Notes: generated by a model from the letters alone, not told the origin. DNA of 64,000 nt from Lonsdalea populi (GCF_015999465.1 NZ_CP065534.1:62001-126000), one strand, 5' to 3'. Counted from the first letter of the stretch, positions 26,495-36,089 are shown. Made by a program: numbers and translations.

Positions 26495-28090
26495 ATGGTC
26501 ACCAGAAGACATTTCCTTGCCGGTTGTGCGACCGTGCCGTTCGTTTCCTATCTGAATATTCATTCCGCCTTTGCCGCTACGCCGCCGACCATTCTGGTGA
26601 TGGCGATGCAGCTGGACAACATGACCAGCCTTGACCCCCAGGAAAGCTTCGAGTCCGTCGGCTCGGAAATCTGCGGCAATCTCTATCAGCGTCTGGTGAT
26701 GCCGAATCCGGACCAGCCGAACGAGGTCAAGGGCGAGCTGGCGACGCGCTGGGAGGTCAGCAACGGCAATAAGACCTTCACGTTCTACCTGGAGTCCGGC
26801 GCGAAATTCGCCGACGGCAGCCCGGTCACGGCGGAAGACGCCGCCTTTTCGCTGCAACGCGCGGTGAAGATGGATAAGAGCCCGGCGTTTATCATCAACC
26901 AGTTCGGTTTCACCAAAGAGAACGTCGACCAGCACATCACGTCCCCGGACGCCAAAACGCTGGTCATCAACCTTGATGAGCCGGCCTCGGAAAGTTTCCT
27001 GCTCTACTGCCTGTCCGCGCCGGTGGGCAGCGTCGTGCAGAAAAAAGCGGCGCTGGCGAACCAGCAGGGCGACGACCAGGGCAATCAGTGGCTTAAACAG
27101 CACAGCGCGGGCTCCGGCGCCTTCTCGCTCATCGCCTGGAAAGCCAGCGAGAGCGTGATCCTGTCGCAGAATCCGCATTTTCCCGCCGAGAGCGGCATCC
27201 GCCGGATCATCATTAAACACATCGTCGACCCGTCGGCCCAGTTGCTGATGCTGCGAAAAGGCGATGTGGACATCGCCCGCAACCTGACGACGGAGCAGCT
27301 GCGCCCGTTGGAGAATGACGGCGATTTCCACCTTCTGCGCAGCGACGTGTCGACCGTGATGCTGATGTCCTGCAACACCACGGTGGAGGCGCTGAAAAAG
27401 CCGCAGGTGTGGCAGGCGCTGAAGTGGGCGCTGGACTATCAGGGCATCCAACAGAACATTATTCCGCTGACTCACCGCGTACACCAAAGCTTCCTGCCCG
27501 CCGGCTTCCCGGCGGCGTTAAACGATACGCCGTTCCGGCAAGATACCGCCAAGGCCAAGGCGCTGCTGGCGGAGGCGGGGTATCCGAACGGCTTCGACAT
27601 CACGCTCGACCACTATTCGGCGCAGCCGTTTCCGGATATTGCGCAGGCGGTGCAGACGCAGCTGGGCGCCGTCGGCATCCGGGTGCGGCTCATCGCATCG
27701 GAAAACCGCCAGGTGCTGACGAAGATGCGGGCGCGGCAGCATCAGCTGGCTATCACGGAGTGGGGCGCGGACTACTTCGACCCCAATTCCAACACCGAGG
27801 CGTTCTGCGTCAATACCGACAACAGCGAAAACGCGCGCAGCCGCACGCTGGCGTGGCGCTGCGGCTGGTCCGATGAGAAATTCAACCAGATGACCAAACA
27901 GGCGCTGCACGAAAGCGACCCCGCCAAACGCCTTGCGCTGTACGAAACCATTCAGCGCGAGCACCGCGAGCGCAGCCCGTTCATCCCGATGATGCAGCAG
28001 ACGTTGAACATCGCGTGCCGCAAGGCGGTGAGCGGCGTGCAGATGTCGGTCCTGCGCGACAGTCCGTATGAACGGGTGAAAAAAGTTTGA
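26495..28090 (+). CDS. Peptide ABC transporter binding protein (SBP family 5) with Tat-type signal
   Basis: A 531-aa periplasmic binding protein of the DppA/OppA class. The body shows GELATRWEVSNGNKTF, FADGSPVTAEDAAFSLQRA and ALLAEAGYPNGFDITL. The N-terminus MVTRRHFLAGCATVPF has the twin-arginine form (R4, R5, then F7-L8) ahead of a hydrophobic stretch ending in AFA, so folded export is likely. I chose the ATG at 26495 over an in-frame start at 26435 for this reason. Its stop overlaps the permease ATG. It heads a six-gene operon that ends with a D-aminopeptidase gene, so the ligand is probably a D-residue-containing peptide. Confidence 0.88.
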   Translation: MVTRRHFLAGCATVPFVSYLNIHSAFAATPPTILVMAMQLDNMTSLDPQESFESVGSEICGNLYQRLVMPNPDQPNEVKGELATRWEVSNGNKTFTFYLESGAKFADGSPVTAEDAAFSLQRAVKMDKSPAFIINQFGFTKENVDQHITSPDAKTLVINLDEPASESFLLYCLSAPVGSVVQKKAALANQQGDDQGNQWLKQHSAGSGAFSLIAWKASESVILSQNPHFPAESGIRRIIIKHIVDPSAQLLMLRKGDVDIARNLTTEQLRPLENDGDFHLLRSDVSTVMLMSCNTTVEALKKPQVWQALKWALDYQGIQQNIIPLTHRVHQSFLPAGFPAALNDTPFRQDTAKAKALLAEAGYPNGFDITLDHYSAQPFPDIAQAVQTQLGAVGIRVRLIASENRQVLTKMRARQHQLAITEWGADYFDPNSNTEAFCVNTDNSENARSRTLAWRCGWSDEKFNQMTKQALHESDPAKRLALYETIQREHRERSPFIPMMQQTLNIACRKAVSGVQMSVLRDSPYERVKKV

Positions 28091-29100
28091 TGCGTGTCGC
28101 GACCCGTTTTTTCAGCACGTTGGGCAGTCTGGTGCTGACGCTGTTGGGGTTATCGGTGCTGACTTTCTGTATTGGCCGTCTAATGCCGACCGACCCGGTA
28201 CTGGCGGTGGTGGGGGACAACGCGCCCCAGTCCGTGGTGGAGCGCGTGCGGCTGGAGATGGGGCTGGACCAGCCATTATGGGTGCAGTACGGCCGCTACC
28301 TGAACCAGCTGCTGCATGGCGATCTGGGACGATCGCTGCTGACCTCCAACCCGGTGACCAGCGACATCGCCCGCTATTTCCCCGCCACGCTGGAGCTGGA
28401 GACCGCCGCCATCGTCATCGCCGCGCTGGCGGGCATTCCGCTGGGCGTGTGGGCGGCGGTGCGGCAGGGCAGCTGGCTGGATCAGACCATCCGCGTGATC
28501 TGCCTGGCCGGTCACTCTCTGCCGGTGTTCGTCCTGTCGCTTTTAAGCCTGCTGATTTTTTATGCGGTGCTGGGCATCGCGCCCGGTCCGGGGCGGCAGG
28601 ACATCATCTTTCAGGATATGGTGCCGCAGGTTACCGGCCTGCTGACGGTGGACTCATTGCTGGCGGGAGATACGGACGCCTTCAGGGACGCGCTGGCCCA
28701 TATGGCGCAGCCGGTGCTGATCCTGGCCTACTTCAGCATGGCCTACATCAGCCGCATGACGCGCACGTTTATGCTGAACGCCCTGAACGGCGAGTTCATC
28801 GTCACCGCCCGCGCGAAAGGGCTATCTTCGGCGCGGGTGATCTGGCGGCACGCTTTCCCGACCGTGGCGGTGCAGCTGGCGACGGTACTGGCGTTGACCT
28901 ACGCCGGTCTGCTGGAGGGCGCCGTCGTCACCGAAAACGTTTTTTCCTGGCCCGGACTGGGGCAGTACCTCACCACCGCGCTGCTGAACGCCGACATGAA
29001 CCCGGTCGTCGGGGCTACGCTGCTGGTGGGGACGACGTATGTGCTGCTCAATCTGCTGGCTGACCTTCTCTATCGACTTTTGGATCCCCGCGTAAGATGA
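28090..29100 (+). CDS. Peptide ABC transporter permease, DppB-like
   Basis: A 336-aa inner-membrane permease with six predicted helices and the DppB/OppB N-terminal TTLG-type start (LVLTLLGLSVLTFCIGRLMP). The coupling-helix motif is RAKGLSSARVIWRHAFP, where the ATPases dock. Its ATG overlaps the TGA of the binding-protein gene. The partner permease follows with a 4-base overlap. Function as part of a peptide importer is certain at the family level; substrate is inferred from the operon. Confidence 0.9.
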   Translation: MRVATRFFSTLGSLVLTLLGLSVLTFCIGRLMPTDPVLAVVGDNAPQSVVERVRLEMGLDQPLWVQYGRYLNQLLHGDLGRSLLTSNPVTSDIARYFPATLELETAAIVIAALAGIPLGVWAAVRQGSWLDQTIRVICLAGHSLPVFVLSLLSLLIFYAVLGIAPGPGRQDIIFQDMVPQVTGLLTVDSLLAGDTDAFRDALAHMAQPVLILAYFSMAYISRMTRTFMLNALNGEFIVTARAKGLSSARVIWRHAFPTVAVQLATVLALTYAGLLEGAVVTENVFSWPGLGQYLTTALLNADMNPVVGATLLVGTTYVLLNLLADLLYRLLDPRVR

Positions 29101-29999
29101 CTTTTCCCGTCTCACGAGCCTGGTTGCTCGACGAAACGCCCGCCACGCGCCGACAGGCGGTGTGGGGACAGCGCTATCGCCTGTGGTTGGGGCTGAGCGC
29201 CAATCCGCTGGCGATGGCCGGACTGCTTGTGATCACGGCGGTACTGCTGGTATCGCTGGCCGCGCCGTTGCTCACGCCCTATCCGCCCGGATTTCAGGAC
29301 CTGGCCAACCGGCTGGCGCCGCCGTCGGCCGCCCACTGGCTGGGCACGGACGAACTGGGGCGCGACGTACTTTCCCGCATCCTGTACGGCGGCCGCACCA
29401 CGCTGGGCATGGTGATCGCCGTGGTGGCGATCACCGCGCCCGTCGGTCTGCTGGTCGGCTGCGTGGCCGGTTACGCCGGCGGCCTGCTGGACAAGGCGCT
29501 GATGCGCGTGACGGATATCTTCCTCTCATTTCCTCGTTTGGTGCTGGCGCTGGCCTTCGTCGCGGCGATGAGGCCGGGGGTGGAGAGCGCGATTCTGGCG
29601 ATTGCCCTCACGGCCTGGCCCCCCTACGCCCGGCTGGCGCGGGCGGAAACGCTGCAGGTGCGCAACAGCGACTTCATCGCCGCCAGCCGGCTCTGCGGGG
29701 CATCGGCGCTGCGCATCATTCTGCGCCACATCATGCCGCTGTGCGTGCCCAGCCTGATCGTGCGCGTCACGCTGGACATGAGCGCCATCATCATCACGGC
29801 GGCCAGCCTCGGTTTTCTGGGCATGGGCGCGCAGCCGCCGTCGCCGGAGTGGGGCACGATGATCGCCACCGCCCGCCGTTTTCTGTTCAGCGAATGGTGG
29901 GTGCCGCTGATGCCCTGCATCGCGATATTCGTGACCTCGCTGGCCTTCAACTTTCTCGGCGACGGTCTGCGCGACGTGCTGGATCCCAAGGAGTGTTAA
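29097..29999 (+). CDS. Peptide ABC transporter permease, DppC-like
   Basis: A 300-aa permease of the DppC/OppC class: an N-terminal cytoplasmic stretch, then the LLTPYPPGFQDLANRLAPPS segment and HWLGTDELGRDVLSRILYGG, which is the family hallmark, five to six helices and a coupling region ASRLCGASALRIILRHIMP. It forms the membrane channel with the preceding permease. The stop codon TAA runs directly into the ATG of the first ATPase gene. Confidence 0.9.
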   Translation: MTFPVSRAWLLDETPATRRQAVWGQRYRLWLGLSANPLAMAGLLVITAVLLVSLAAPLLTPYPPGFQDLANRLAPPSAAHWLGTDELGRDVLSRILYGGRTTLGMVIAVVAITAPVGLLVGCVAGYAGGLLDKALMRVTDIFLSFPRLVLALAFVAAMRPGVESAILAIALTAWPPYARLARAETLQVRNSDFIAASRLCGASALRIILRHIMPLCVPSLIVRVTLDMSAIIITAASLGFLGMGAQPPSPEWGTMIATARRFLFSEWWVPLMPCIAIFVTSLAFNFLGDGLRDVLDPKEC

Positions 30000-30830
30000 A
30001 TGCGGGTGGAAATTGAAAATCTGCGCATCGCCTTCGCCCAGCGCGGCGAAACGGTGGAAGCGGTGCGCGGCGTCTCGCTGTCGGTCGGCAAAGAGAAATT
30101 CGCCATCGTCGGCGAAAGCGGATCCGGCAAGTCGCTGACCGCCCGCAGCCTGATGCAACTGCTGCCCGGCAATGCGCAGGTTCAGGCGGATAAACTGAGT
30201 TTCGACGGCATCGACCTGCGCGGCGCGAGCGAGAAAACGATGCGGCGGATCCGCGGCAAGCGGATGGGATTTATTTTGCAGGATCCGAAATACTCGCTGA
30301 ATCCGGTGATGACCATCGGCCAGCAGATCGCCGAGTCCTGGCGCGAACACTGTGGCGGCGGCCGGCGTGCGGCGATGGCCGCGGCGGTGGAACTGCTCGA
30401 ACAGGTGCGCATCCGCGATCCGCATCTGGCGGCGGCGCGCTATCCTCATGAGGTGTCCGGCGGAATGGGACAACGGGCGATGATCGCCATGATGCTGGCG
30501 CCGGACCCGGAGCTGCTGATCGCGGACGAACCCACTTCGGCGCTGGACGCCACGGTGCAGGCGGAGATCCTGCGGTTAATTGACGATTTGGTGTCCCAGC
30601 GCGGCATGGGGCTGATCCTGATCAGCCACGATCTGCCGCTGGTCTCCCATTTTTGCGATCGGGTCGCGGTCATGTACGCGGGGCGGATTGTCGAAATGCT
30701 GGCCGCCGGCGAGCTACAGCAGGCGCGGCACCCTTACACCCGTGGCCTGCTGGCTTGCCTGCCTTCGCTTAAACATCCGCGCGATCGGCTGCCGGTGTTG
30801 CAGCGCGACGCCGCCTGGAGGGACGCATGA
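30000..30830 (+). CDS. Peptide ABC transporter ATPase, DppD-like
   Basis: A 276-aa ATPase with Walker A GESGSGKS (about 38-45), a signature reading SGGMGQRAM and Walker [13 protein letters not shown]. The Q-loop glutamine lies in ILQDPKYSLNP. The C-terminal oligopeptide-transporter extension with ARHPYTRGLLACLPSL is present, which in this family can carry an iron-sulfur cysteine set, here not evident. It overlaps the second ATPase by 4 bases. Confidence 0.9.
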   Translation: MRVEIENLRIAFAQRGETVEAVRGVSLSVGKEKFAIVGESGSGKSLTARSLMQLLPGNAQVQADKLSFDGIDLRGASEKTMRRIRGKRMGFILQDPKYSLNPVMTIGQQIAESWREHCGGGRRAAMAAAVELLEQVRIRDPHLAAARYPHEVSGGMGQRAMIAMMLAPDPELLIADEPTSALDATVQAEILRLIDDLVSQRGMGLILISHDLPLVSHFCDRVAVMYAGRIVEMLAAGELQQARHPYTRGLLACLPSLKHPRDRLPVLQRDAAWRDA

Positions 30831-31567
30831 TTACGCTGGACGGATTACGGATCGCCTTCGGCGCGATCGAGGTGGTCAGGGGCGTCTCGTTCGAGGTCGC
30901 GAGCGGAGAGAGTTTCGGCATCGTCGGCGAAAGCGGCTCGGGGAAATCGACCCTCCTGCGGGCGCTGGCCGGGTTGAATGACGACTGGCAAGGCACCATG
31001 ACCTTCGGCGGCATGTCGCTCTCCGCGCGACGCGGGCGACGCTTTTTCCGTCAGGTGCAGATGGTGTTTCAGGATCCCTACAGTTCGCTGCATCCCCGTC
31101 AGACGATAGACCGCATTCTGCACGAGCCGCTGTTGGTTCACCGCTTCGACCGCGCCGAGCAGCGCATCGCTCGGGCGCTGGAGGAGGTCGGTCTGCCGAC
31201 GTCGGCGCGCTTTCGCTTCCCACATCAACTCTCCGGCGGACAGCGCCAACGCGTGGCGATCGCTCGGGCGCTGATCGCCGAACCCGAGGTGCTGTTGCTG
31301 GATGAGCCGACGTCGGCGCTGGATGTCTCGGTGCAGGCCGAAATCCTCAACCTGCTGACCGACCTGCGGGAAGAGCGCCGGCTGACCTACATTATGGTCA
31401 GCCACAATCTGGCGGTGGTCAGCCATCTGTGCCGGCGCGTGGGCGTGATGCAGCAGGGCGAGATGGTGGAACTGATCGGCGTCGACGACCTGCGCGCTCG
31501 GCGCATCCGGCATCCGCACACCGCGGAGCTGTACGACCTGAGTATGACGTTGGAGGAGCCGTCATGA
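30827..31567 (+). CDS. Peptide ABC transporter ATPase, DppF-like
   Basis: A 246-aa ATPase, short for DppF because the C-terminal tail is trimmed (RIRHPHTAELYDLSMTLEE ends it). Walker [10 protein letters not shown]-loop VFQDPYSSLHP, signature LSGGQRQR and Walker B LLLDEPTSALD are intact. It forms the heterodimer with the upstream ATPase. It overlaps the D-aminopeptidase gene by 4 bases, so the peptidase is part of the same transcript. Confidence 0.9.
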   Translation: MITLDGLRIAFGAIEVVRGVSFEVASGESFGIVGESGSGKSTLLRALAGLNDDWQGTMTFGGMSLSARRGRRFFRQVQMVFQDPYSSLHPRQTIDRILHEPLLVHRFDRAEQRIARALEEVGLPTSARFRFPHQLSGGQRQRVAIARALIAEPEVLLLDEPTSALDVSVQAEILNLLTDLREERRLTYIMVSHNLAVVSHLCRRVGVMQQGEMVELIGVDDLRARRIRHPHTAELYDLSMTLEEPS

Positions 31568-33096
31568 GGTTACATTGGCAGGAGGCCGAGGCGCTGGCCC
31601 GCGAGGCGTCGCAAGGCTGGAACGAAGACGGACAGCCCGGCGGCGCGATCGTCCTGTTCGACGCCGAACGCATTCACAGCGCCTGCGCGGGCGGACTGGC
31701 CGATCTGGCGCAGCAGACCCTGTTTACGCCGGACACGGTAGTGCGTTACGCCTCGGTGACCAAGCACCTGTTCGCGGCGATGGCGACCGGCCCGGCCGCG
31801 CAGGCGCTGCGCCTCGACGATCCGCTAGCGCGGCATCTGCCCATGCTGACCGGCGCCAACGGTCAGGTCACGGTGGAGCACGCGCTGTCGATGCTGGGCG
31901 GGCTGCCGGACGTGCGGGAGACGTTCTCGCTGTTGGGCCTGTCGGTCTACAACGCGACGGCGGCGGCGGATATTCTGGCGTTTCTGGCGCGCCGGGGCGA
32001 GTTGAACTCTCCGCCGGGCGACGAGATCTTCTACTCCAACACCGGCTACCGGCTGGTGGAGGAGGCGCTGAAGACGCAGGGGATTCGCTTCGCCGATCTG
32101 CTGCATCGTCACGTCAATATTCCCCTCGGCACCCGGTTCGCCGCCCCGGAAACCTGGTTCGACATCGTCCCCGGTCTGACGCCGGGCTACTGGCCCGGTC
32201 CGGACGGCTGGCAGCTGGCCTGCGCCGGTCTGCACCTGTCCGCCTCGGGCTGCGTCGCCGGCAGCGTGCGCGAGCTGGCCGTCTGGCTGCAATCGCTGCT
32301 GAGCGATCGCGGCCCGGGGGCGGGGGTGCTGTCACGGATCGCCGCGCCGCGCCGCCTTAACGACGGTCGGGCTACCGGCTACGGTTTGGGATTGGCCCAC
32401 AGCCGGCTGGGGGAGGCGCGGCTCATCGGCCACGGCGGTTCCCACGCCGGCTACAAGATCTATTTCCTGCTCGACCCGGTCAGACGGGCGGGCATGGCGG
32501 TGGTGGCGAACCGGGAAGACGTCGGCACCTATGATATCGCGCTGCGGGTGACGGCGCGTCTGCTGGGGCAGCCGTTACCCCGTCAAGGCCATGCCCTGAC
32601 GCCGGGACTCTACGTGGCGGAGCAGGGCGGCGACTGGCTGGAGGTGACCGCCGGTAGCGCCTGCTGGCTGGGCGCGACGGAAACCCTCTATCGCGGCGCG
32701 ACGCCCGCGGAGGCGGTCTCCCTCTCCAGCCATCTGCCGATGCGCCTGTGGCAGGAAGGGGCGGGCATTGTCGGGGAGATAGGCCATGTGTCGCGGCGAT
32801 TTCTGCCGGCGCAGGCGGACGGGAGTTTGACGTTGTTGCAAGGGGGCTGGCGCTTGCCAGAGAGCCGCAGCGAGTTGGTGATTGAGGGCGATCGGCTGAT
32901 GATGGGCATCGGTCCCGCCGCCATCGCCGCGCGGCTGGAGCCGCTGGGGCAAGGCCGCGCCAGGGCGATAGCGCAGGACGGCCCCTCGGAAAAACGCTTC
33001 GCCGTGCATCTGGAAGACGGCCGGCTGCGGCTGCAGCTCAATCGCAGCCGGGGAGTGTATTACCAGCGCGACCCACTGCCGCCGCAGGCGGAATGA
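31564..33096 (+). CDS. S12-family D-aminopeptidase-like serine hydrolase
   Basis: A 510-aa protein. The N-terminal two-thirds is a penicillin-binding-protein/class C beta-lactamase fold with S64-V-T-K67, Y157-S-N159 and H290-G-G. The last 170 residues form extra beta-barrel-like domains. Size and layout match D-aminopeptidase DAP of Ochrobactrum (520 aa; S62, K65, Y153), which frees D-amino acids from peptide N-termini. No signal peptide is seen, so it would act on imported peptides. I chose the ATG at 31564, which overlaps the ATPase stop, since an in-frame upstream start lies inside that gene. DD-peptidase or esterase activity are alternatives. Confidence 0.85.
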   Translation: MRLHWQEAEALAREASQGWNEDGQPGGAIVLFDAERIHSACAGGLADLAQQTLFTPDTVVRYASVTKHLFAAMATGPAAQALRLDDPLARHLPMLTGANGQVTVEHALSMLGGLPDVRETFSLLGLSVYNATAAADILAFLARRGELNSPPGDEIFYSNTGYRLVEEALKTQGIRFADLLHRHVNIPLGTRFAAPETWFDIVPGLTPGYWPGPDGWQLACAGLHLSASGCVAGSVRELAVWLQSLLSDRGPGAGVLSRIAAPRRLNDGRATGYGLGLAHSRLGEARLIGHGGSHAGYKIYFLLDPVRRAGMAVVANREDVGTYDIALRVTARLLGQPLPRQGHALTPGLYVAEQGGDWLEVTAGSACWLGATETLYRGATPAEAVSLSSHLPMRLWQEGAGIVGEIGHVSRRFLPAQADGSLTLLQGGWRLPESRSELVIEGDRLMMGIGPAAIAARLEPLGQGRARAIAQDGPSEKRFAVHLEDGRLRLQLNRSRGVYYQRDPLPPQAE

Positions 33097-33134
33097 TCAC
33101 GATGACGCCGGGCTGACGCGCGTCTTTCACGCTT

Positions 33135-34094
33135 CTAGCGATAGATATCCACCACCGGTTTCGCGCCGACGTAGCCGTAGCCGCGGTACATGCCCTCGCT
33201 GTTGAAGGTCAGGGCGATATGACCCGCGGCGTCGACGGCGATCAAACCGCCGCTGCCGCCCAGCGCGGCCACGCTCCCCATAACGACCCGCTCCGTCGCC
33301 TCCGTCAGCGTCAGCCCGGCGTATGCGATCAGCGCCGAGACGTCGTAGGCCGCTACCGTGCGCATAAATACCTCGCCGGTGCCGGTGCAGGACACCGCGA
33401 CGGTCTGGTTGTTGGCGTAGCAGCCCGCGCCGATCAGCGGCGAATCGCCCACGCGGCCGACCTGTTTGTTGGTCATGCCGCCGGTCGAGGTGGCGGCCGC
33501 CAGATTGCCCGCCGCATCCAGCGCCACGGCGCCGACGGTGCCGTATTTGTGATGCGGATCGATAGGATCGCCGCCGGCGGTCTCCCCCTCGCCGTCGTGA
33601 TCCAGCAGGATCCTGCCGCCGCCGGCCTGCGCCTGCAACAGCTGCTGATAGCGCTCGTCGGTAGAGAAGAAATCCGGCGGCACGATTTCCAGCCCCTGCT
33701 CGCGGGCGAAGGCCTCCGCGCCCTCGGCGGTAAACATGACGTGCGGGCTCCGCTCCAGCACCTTGCGGGCGGCCAGCACCGGGTTGCGGATATGACTGAC
33801 GCCGGCGACGGCGCCGGCCTCCAACGTGCGTCCGTCCATAATGGCGGCATCCAGCTCGTGCGTGCCCGAGTGGGTAAATACCGAGCCCTTGCCGGCGTTG
33901 AACAGCGGACACTCTTCCAGCCGCCGGACGGCTTCGGTGACCGCATCCAGCGCGCCGCCGTTGTCGGCCAGCACCGCCTGTCCGGCGCGGACGATCTCCT
34001 GCAGCGCGGCGCGATAGCGCTGCTCTTTCTCACTGTTCATCGCCGTGCGGGCGATAGCGCCTGCGCCGCCGTGAATGACAATTACCGGTTTCAT
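33135..34094 (-). CDS. iaaA: Isoaspartyl peptidase / L-asparaginase (IaaA, Ntn-hydrolase)
   Basis: A 319-aa precursor that self-cleaves to two subunits and removes isoaspartyl residues from beta-linked dipeptides. The new N-terminal nucleophile is T186 in YGTVGAVALD, and GDSPLIGAGCYANN and CTGTGEVFMR follow as in E. coli IaaA. I chose the ATG at 34094 (MKPVIVIHGGAG) with GAGGA upstream. It is the last gene of the nine-gene leftward operon; in E. coli iaaA is the first gene before gsiABCD. It ends only 38 bases from the convergent S12 gene, with no clear terminator between them. Confidence 0.93.
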   Translation of the reverse strand: MKPVIVIHGGAGAIARTAMNSEKEQRYRAALQEIVRAGQAVLADNGGALDAVTEAVRRLEECPLFNAGKGSVFTHSGTHELDAAIMDGRTLEAGAVAGVSHIRNPVLAARKVLERSPHVMFTAEGAEAFAREQGLEIVPPDFFSTDERYQQLLQAQAGGGRILLDHDGEGETAGGDPIDPHHKYGTVGAVALDAAGNLAAATSTGGMTNKQVGRVGDSPLIGAGCYANNQTVAVSCTGTGEVFMRTVAAYDVSALIAYAGLTLTEATERVVMGSVAALGGSGGLIAVDAAGHIALTFNSEGMYRGYGYVGAKPVVDIYR

Positions 34095-34188
34095 GATGTT
34101 CCTCGTCGGGAGCGAGAGCGCGTCGTTAGTTGTTCGCGCTCCCGGTTGGCATGTCGGCTTGACGATGGCGTCAGACCGAAGGTCGGAT

Positions 34189-35010
34189 TCAGTTCTGGGT
34201 CGAGGCCAGATAGGAGAACGCGCACAGCAGATTGACGATCTCCGCCATGCTGGGCGCGCTGTAGCTGACGGTGATCGCATCCACCCGCTCGACGTTGGGG
34301 ATCAGGCAGAACAGGTCGGCCATCACCGGTTTCGCCACCATAATCTCCAGACGATAAGGCGGATGCAGGCGCGTCGTTTGCTCCTGGTGCGCCTGCTGCA
34401 CGGCGTGGGTCGCCGCCTGACGAATGACGTTGCGCGCTTCTTCCGGGCTTAGAGATTCGGCGGCGGTCTGGGAAATAGCGCGTTTCACGCAGGCGTATCC
34501 GGTCGCCGGGTAGTAGCGTTTAATCCACTGTTGCAGGATGTCGTCGCCGCTGACCAGCCAGAGCGGAGCCCCCAGCTCGGCGCCGGCCGCGGCGTAAATA
34601 TCGCACTCGCCCATCACTTCGCCGTTGATTTTGACGCGGTAGAACGCCCGGCTGTTAATGGTGTGCGCCAGCACGCCGAATTCACCGGCGGCGGTGTGAT
34701 AGCCGATGAACATCAGCCCGTCGAACGGCCCTTCTTGCAGACCTTCCACCATCGACAGTCCGCGCGGTTTGCCCTGCACCAGACGGGCGCGCGGGTCGAT
34801 GTTGTCCGCCCGCAGGTTGGTCATGGACGCATGGCTGTCGGCGACCACGACTTCGCCGGCGCCGCCGGCGAACGCCCCTTCGATGGCGGCATTCACTTCC
34901 TGCTCCATCAGCGCGCGCGCCAGCGCATATTCCGGGTGCCCGGGGCTGCATTGTTCCGGGCGCATCACGCCGGCAACGCCCTCGATATCCGCTGAAATAA
35001 AGACTCTCAT
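34189..35010 (-). CDS. DppA-type zinc D-aminopeptidase (M55)
   Basis: A 273-aa M55 enzyme like B. subtilis DppA, which cuts D-Ala-D-Ala and D-Ala-Gly-Gly. The N-terminal SADIEG hallmark gives zinc ligands D8 and E10; H60 in ADSH, H105 in GYH and H116 in LAHTINS also fit. The ATG at 35010 (MRVFISADIEG) was chosen over an in-frame start at 35205 inside the next gene. It lies 10 bases after the S58 peptidase gene and 94 bases before iaaA. The name dppA is avoided because in enterobacteria it means the dipeptide-binding protein. Confidence 0.92.
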   Translation of the reverse strand: MRVFISADIEGVAGVMRPEQCSPGHPEYALARALMEQEVNAAIEGAFAGGAGEVVVADSHASMTNLRADNIDPRARLVQGKPRGLSMVEGLQEGPFDGLMFIGYHTAAGEFGVLAHTINSRAFYRVKINGEVMGECDIYAAAGAELGAPLWLVSGDDILQQWIKRYYPATGYACVKRAISQTAAESLSPEEARNVIRQAATHAVQQAHQEQTTRLHPPYRLEIMVAKPVMADLFCLIPNVERVDAITVSYSAPSMAEIVNLLCAFSYLASTQN

Positions 35011-35020
35011 GATAATGTCC

Positions 35021-36079
35021 TCAATCGAAAATGTGTTGCGCCAATTTGTCCAGCACCTGGGGCAGCGCCGGGCGGAAATGGCCGCGAAAGCCGGTGACGG
35101 GCTCGGCCTGCAACAGCGCGTCCAGTACCGCATGTTCGGTGGCGTCCGCCGCCGCGCTGAGCAGCGGCTCCAGCCGTTCGTCGTCGGGCGGTTCCGGCGT
35201 CGCACGGGTAGAAAAGGCGACGGCGATATCGCCGGAACCGTGGCCCCAATAGCTGCCCAGCCGACCCAGACCCGCGCCCGCGCGTTTGGCGATGCGGCTC
35301 AGTTGGCGGGCGTCCAGCGGCGCGTTGGTCGCCATAATAATGATGATAGATCCCGCATCGCGCTGCGGCGTGAGTTCGGGCAGGAGCGGCGCGATGGCCT
35401 GCCCCATTGGAACGCCGTCGAGCGTCAGCGAGGCGAGGGTGCCGAAGTTGGCCAGCACCAGTACGCCGAGCGTCGCATCCATATCGGCGATGTGCCGCGA
35501 CGCTGTGCCGATGCCGCCTTTGAGGCCGAAACAGCTCATCCCGCGCCCGGCGCCGACGCTGCCGCGCGCGAAAGCGGTCGCCGCATCATCCAGCGCTGAC
35601 TGCGCCATCGCTTCGGTCACGGCCAGCGCCTGAATATCGTTCAGCCAGCCGTCGTTGCACTCCAGCGCCAGCGGATTGACGGTCGGCAGCGAACGGCCCA
35701 GCTCCGGATTGCGGCGGATGGCGTCGCGCGCCAGGGTGGTGAACAGCGTGCCGACGGCCAGCGTGTTGCTGAGCAGGATCGGAGTTTGCAGCCGTCCCAG
35801 CTCTTCTATCTGCACCAGCCCCACCGGTTTGGCGAAGCCGTTGAGCACGGCGCCGCCGCAGGGCAGGGGATAGGTGAACAGGTTGCCGCCGGGGGGGACA
35901 ATCGCGGTCACCCCGGTCTGAATATCGCCCTGGGCCAACGTGGCGTGGCCGACGCGCACGCCGGGAACATCGCTGAGCGTATTGGCGGGGCCGCTGACAA
36001 ACCGCGGGGTGCCCAGTTGGCGCTCATCCCGCCAGCGTTGCAGCAGCGCCCTCAGGCGCGCCTGTTGATAAACGCTCAT
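35021..36079 (-). CDS. DmpA/P1-family (S58) aminopeptidase
   Basis: A 352-aa autoprocessing N-terminal-nucleophile hydrolase like DmpA of Ochrobactrum (L-aminopeptidase/D-amidase-esterase) and the beta-peptidyl aminopeptidases. Family features: NTLSDVPGVRVGHATL near the start, GAGRGMSCFGLKGGIGTASR (about 177-196), and the autocleavage site G243-S244 in DAGSIIIIMATNAPL. Self-cutting would give a 27-kDa alpha and an 11-kDa beta chain. These enzymes take D- or beta-amino amides that normal peptidases leave. It is 10 bases from its neighbours on both sides, deep in the operon. Confidence 0.9.
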   Translation of the reverse strand: MSVYQQARLRALLQRWRDERQLGTPRFVSGPANTLSDVPGVRVGHATLAQGDIQTGVTAIVPPGGNLFTYPLPCGGAVLNGFAKPVGLVQIEELGRLQTPILLSNTLAVGTLFTTLARDAIRRNPELGRSLPTVNPLALECNDGWLNDIQALAVTEAMAQSALDDAATAFARGSVGAGRGMSCFGLKGGIGTASRHIADMDATLGVLVLANFGTLASLTLDGVPMGQAIAPLLPELTPQRDAGSIIIIMATNAPLDARQLSRIAKRAGAGLGRLGSYWGHGSGDIAVAFSTRATPEPPDDERLEPLLSAAADATEHAVLDALLQAEPVTGFRGHFRPALPQVLDKLAQHIFD

Positions 36080-36089
36080 GCTCGCCTCC

